From: CAZKTF01 sp964555565
GTDB taxonomy: Bacteria; Planctomycetota; JAJSAM01; JAKLKS01
Assembly (NCBI GenBank): GCA_964555565.1
Contig: CAZKTF010000219.1
Location: 1-6,268 of the forward strand
DNA: 6,268 nt
Direction: 5' to 3'
Below, one piece after another: positions 4,207-6,268 of this stretch (the first letter of the stretch is position 1; each line of letters opens with the position of its first letter). Both the position numbers and the translations under genes were made by a program. The notes under the pieces are model-generated. The model ran no database searches, was not told the origin of the DNA, and saw only the letters and a list, made by a program, of their open reading frames with translations.

Positions 4207-6268
4207 CTACCGCAGGTCCTCGGAGGCCTGGATCGTCGTCGGCGCGACGTACTCGATGCGGAAGGTCTTGAGCCACGGCGTCTCCTTCCAGGCGTCCGGC
4301 ATCGCCGTCGTCGCCTTGCGGTCGTAGGCCCCGCTCTCGTAGACGAAGAAGACGCGGCAATCGATCCGGCCGGAGTCGACGTTGAAGAGCCCGTCCGTCG
4401 GGTTGAGCTTCGAGGGGTCCTCGACCTCGTAGAGCCAGGAGCGCCGGTTGGTCTCCGGGATCGGGTCGCTCCCGTCCTTCCGGACGTGGATCACCCTCTC
4501 GGAGTCCCAGGCCGGGCCGCCCTCGAACCGGACGAGGACGCGCAGCCGCACCGCGTCCTTCTCCCGCTTCCTCTGCATCCAGCTGATCCGCTTCCAGATC
4601 GCCCCGGGGACCTCCTTCGAGACCTCGAAGTAGCCGAGGGCCGGGTCGTCGGCCAGCGGCCGCGACCGGTCCTCGTAGCGGTGGTTGAAGTGGTAGACGA
4701 GCGCGCCCTGGTCGTGGCCCTGGGCCTGCGTCCCGTAGCGCCCGCGGAAGATGCCGGCCCCGCCGCGGGTGTCGCCCGTCGAGACCGCCCCGGCGTCGGT
4801 CGCGCGGTCCCGGGTCTCCGGCATGGTGAGGGTGTTGGCATCGACCCGGGTGAAGCCGAAGACCTCGCCGCCGACCCGGGCGTAGCCGCCCTGGATCGGG
4901 AAGCCGTCGGCGCTGGCGAGGACCGCCTGGGAGGTCGTCTCGGACATCGACTCCTCGAGCCGGGAGACCGCCACGCCGTTCAGCGGGATCACCGGGGCCT
5001 CGAAGCCGTGGGCCTTCGCCGTCGTGCCCATGGCGCCGCGCTCGCACCCGGACAGCGTCTGGCTGGCCTGGTCGTAGGACGCGTACCCGATGAACTCGTC
5101 GTCGATCCGCACGACCCCGCCGGTGGTCCGGAGGCCGCGGAGCTGCACGTCGTTCTGGGTGTAGCCCTGGTAGGCGTGGACCGCGATCTCGGTGACCTGG
5201 GAGGTCACGTTCTTCCCGGCCTTCCCGAGCTGGGGCCGCTCGCCGGCGTAGAACACGCCCTTGTTGACGAAGTTCGGGGCGTTGCCGGTGCTGAGCACGC
5301 GGATCTCGTCCACCGTCGCCTTCGCGAAGGCGGAGCCGTCGAGGCGCTGCCCGATGAGGATCTCGTCGGCCACGCGGGTCGGCAGCTCGCCCGAGGGGGA
5401 CATCACGAGGCGGGCGAGGGTCCGGCGGTCCGTCTGGCCGGACTGCCAGTTCACGTAGGAGGACTTCTCGTTCGTCAGGAACCCGCGGCTCCAGTCGTAT
5501 TCCTTCGAGGCCGCGGCGCGCAGCGCCGCCCAGGTGAAGCCCCGCGCCTGGGGCTGGGTCGCGTTCGGGTTCACGAGGCCCCCGTTCGTGCCCCCCATGG
5601 TCTGCACGACCACGTTCGGGGTGTCCGTGATGCGGAAGGCGTGGTTGACCGTCATCGACTCCTTGCTGCCGTCGGTCGCGATCGCGGTCACCCGGTCGCC
5701 GGCGCCGGGCCCGGGCTCCACGAAGCGCCCGTCGATCCGCGTGTCGCCGGGGTCGTTCGCCGCGTTCACGGTCGTCACGCCCGCGCCGGTCTGGGAGACG
5801 GCCGCCTTGCCCGTGGGGTCGTAGTCCGCGCCGGGGAAGGAGACGAGGAAGCAGGGGAGGATCGGGGTGCCGGCGGGGTGCGTGGAGACGGTCCCGGTCG
5901 CCTTGAGGGCCGCGAACGGGGTGTCGGCCACCGTGAAGGTGCCCGTCGGCCGCATCTTGAGGGGGGTCGCGATCTCGGAGAGGGTGACGTCGCCCGAGAC
6001 CGTGTCCTCCGACCCCGCCCCTGGATTCGTGGTGGGGTCGGGGGTCGGATCGGGGGTCGGGGTCGGGTCCGGGGTCGGCGTCGGAGGAGGGCCGGTGTCC
6101 GGGTTCGGGGGCTGGTCGGGCGTCCCGCCGCCGCCGTCGTCCTCGCCGCCCGTCCCCTCGGGGGGCGGGGCGGGAGGCTGGTCGGGCGCGCCTCCGCCGC
6201 CGTCGTCCTCGCCGCCGCCGGTACCCGGGTCGGGCGGGGGCGGAGGCTGGTCGGGCGGGCCGCCCGGC
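4207..6268 (-). CDS. 3' part of a large repeat-linker surface protein in the pilin operon (686 aa visible)
   Basis: The frame is open from the TAG at 4209-4207 to the right edge, with no in-frame start above the ATG at 5955. That ATG has no ribosome binding site (CCCCCCTCAAG precedes it), so the gene begins outside the window. Counting from the first whole codon at the edge, residues 1-82 are a Pro/Gly/Asp/Thr repeat linker. Residues 83-350 are beta-rich; TVDEIRVLS near 318-326 resembles the last strand of LamG/concanavalin-like lectin domains. Module A lies at about 386-429 and module B at about 461-527. The C-terminal domain (about 540-686) has RLRVLVRFEGG, IDCRVFFVYESGAY and LKTFRIEYV, looking like a beta-sandwich. 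There are only four cysteines. It lies 29 nt before the first prepilin gene. A tip adhesin or large minor pilin whose N-terminal signal lies outside is plausible. Product identity is not established. Confidence 0.8.
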   Translation of the reverse strand, partial: PGGPPDQPPPPPDPGTGGGEDDGGGGAPDQPPAPPPEGTGGEDDGGGGTPDQPPNPDTGPPPTPTPDPTPTPDPTPDPTTNPGAGSEDTVSGDVTLSEIATPLKMRPTGTFTVADTPFAALKATGTVSTHPAGTPILPCFLVSFPGADYDPTGKAAVSQTGAGVTTVNAANDPGDTRIDGRFVEPGPGAGDRVTAIATDGSKESMTVNHAFRITDTPNVVVQTMGGTNGGLVNPNATQPQARGFTWAALRAAASKEYDWSRGFLTNEKSSYVNWQSGQTDRRTLARLVMSPSGELPTRVADEILIGQRLDGSAFAKATVDEIRVLSTGNAPNFVNKGVFYAGERPQLGKAGKNVTSQVTEIAVHAYQGYTQNDVQLRGLRTTGGVVRIDDEFIGYASYDQASQTLSGCERGAMGTTAKAHGFEAPVIPLNGVAVSRLEESMSETTSQAVLASADGFPIQGGYARVGGEVFGFTRVDANTLTMPETRDRATDAGAVSTGDTRGGAGIFRGRYGTQAQGHDQGALVYHFNHRYEDRSRPLADDPALGYFEVSKEVPGAIWKRISWMQRKREKDAVRLRVLVRFEGGPAWDSERVIHVRKDGSDPIPETNRRSWLYEVEDPSKLNPTDGLFNVDSGRIDCRVFFVYESGAYDRKATTAMPDAWKETPWLKTFRIEYVAPTTIQASEDLR
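4684..4890 (-). other. RG-GT-H module, copy B (in the large surface protein)
   Basis: This copy reads GGYARVGGEVFGFTRVDANTL, then about 25 extra residues rich in Thr, Asp, Ala and Gly, then GIFRGRYGTQAQGHDQGALV. It has the same order of elements as copy A: V-G-G-E strand, aromatic, Leu strand, RGxxGTxxxxH, G-A-L-V. The insert before RG is a loop not found in the other two copies. Confidence 0.65.
4981..5112 (-). other. RG-GT-H module, copy A (in the large surface protein)
   Basis: This copy reads VRIDDEFIGYASYD, then LSGCERGAMGTTAKAHGF, then APVIPL. Elements are the I-D-x-E strand ending in Tyr, the Leu strand, RGxxGTxxxxH and a closing hydrophobic strand. The sequence between copies A and B (GVAVSRLEESMSETTSQ and on) leads into FPIQGG, which resembles the usual lead-in of this module. 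Confidence 0.65.
6023..6268 (-). repeat. Pro/Gly/Asp/Thr-rich repeat linker of the large surface protein
   Basis: The visible protein starts with three PDQPP units whose Gln codons lie at 6247-6249, 6178-6180 and 6112-6114, giving 23- and 22-residue periods. Between them are acidic-glycine blocks, TGGGEDDGGGG and TGGEDDGGGG. The last part degenerates to alternating Pro-Thr and Pro-Asp (PTPTPDPTPTPDPTPDP), ending near TTNPG. The linker is probably extended and flexible, separating an N-terminal part outside the window from the folded domains. The right boundary lies outside the window. Confidence 0.85.

Noticed and set aside
1455..4327. Long plus-strand frames, including 1455-2858 (467 aa) and 2636-4327 (563 aa)
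   Set aside because: They lie opposite well-supported minus-strand genes and are Arg, Pro and Gly-rich with no recognisable domains. Such antisense frames are expected in DNA this rich in G+C.
4178..5047. Upstream extension of the prepilin frame to a start at 5047 (713 aa in total)
   Set aside because: The extra 290 residues are out of frame within the large surface protein and look random (Arg/Gly/Pro/Asp-rich). A prepilin signal must lie at the N-terminus, which fits the ATG at 4177.
4207..5955. A complete gene starting at the ATG at 5955
   Set aside because: There is no ribosome binding site before it, and the same frame stays open for 104 more codons with ordered Pro/Gly repeats to the edge, so it is an internal Met.
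1..6268. CRISPR arrays, tRNA or rRNA genes, insertion sequences, phage integrase sites
   Set aside because: I looked on both strands and saw no spaced direct repeats, cloverleaf, transposase-like protein or terminal inverted repeats.

Overview
This is a very G+C-rich bacterial window (by eye about 70% G+C, with nearly every codon ending in G or C). All convincing genes lie on the minus strand, and the long plus-strand reading frames look like shadows. Transcription runs from the right edge to the left edge through six genes that overlap or sit within 50 nt of each other, so this looks like one operon. Both of its ends lie outside the window. I cannot name the species. High G+C, a pilin cluster, and a secreted protein with a TPR-like helix pair and a C-terminal cysteine motif suggest an uncultured Gram-negative-type lineage. 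Planctomycetota is my best guess, held weakly.

Layout in transcription order. (1) 6268-4207: the 3' part of a large protein, running in from the right edge. It has a Pro/Gly/Asp-rich repeat linker, a beta-rich region with a lectin-like signature, two copies of a small RG-GT-H module and a C-terminal domain. (2) 4177-2906: a 423-aa protein with a prepilin signature (GspJ/PilW-like) and one copy of the same module near its C-terminus. (3) 2913-2401: a 170-aa second prepilin (GspI/PilV-like). (4) 2381-687: a 564-aa secreted protein with an SH3-like N-terminus, a TPR-like region, an alanine run and a C-terminal motif like half a DnaJ zinc centre. (5) 690-142: an unrecognised 182-aa secreted protein. 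(6) From about 91 (or 133) to 1: the signal peptide of a lipoprotein cut by the left edge.

My interpretation is a minor-pilin or pseudopilin (type IV pilus or type II secretion-like) assembly operon. A large surface protein and two prepilins would form a tip or adhesive complex, and the periplasmic proteins and lipoprotein would help assemble or anchor it. The two signals I find most notable are the module shared by the large protein and the first prepilin, and a strong hairpin in the 29-nt gap between those two genes. The hairpin buries the ribosome binding site and start codon of the prepilin gene and begins right after the upstream stop codon, which fits obligatory translational coupling.
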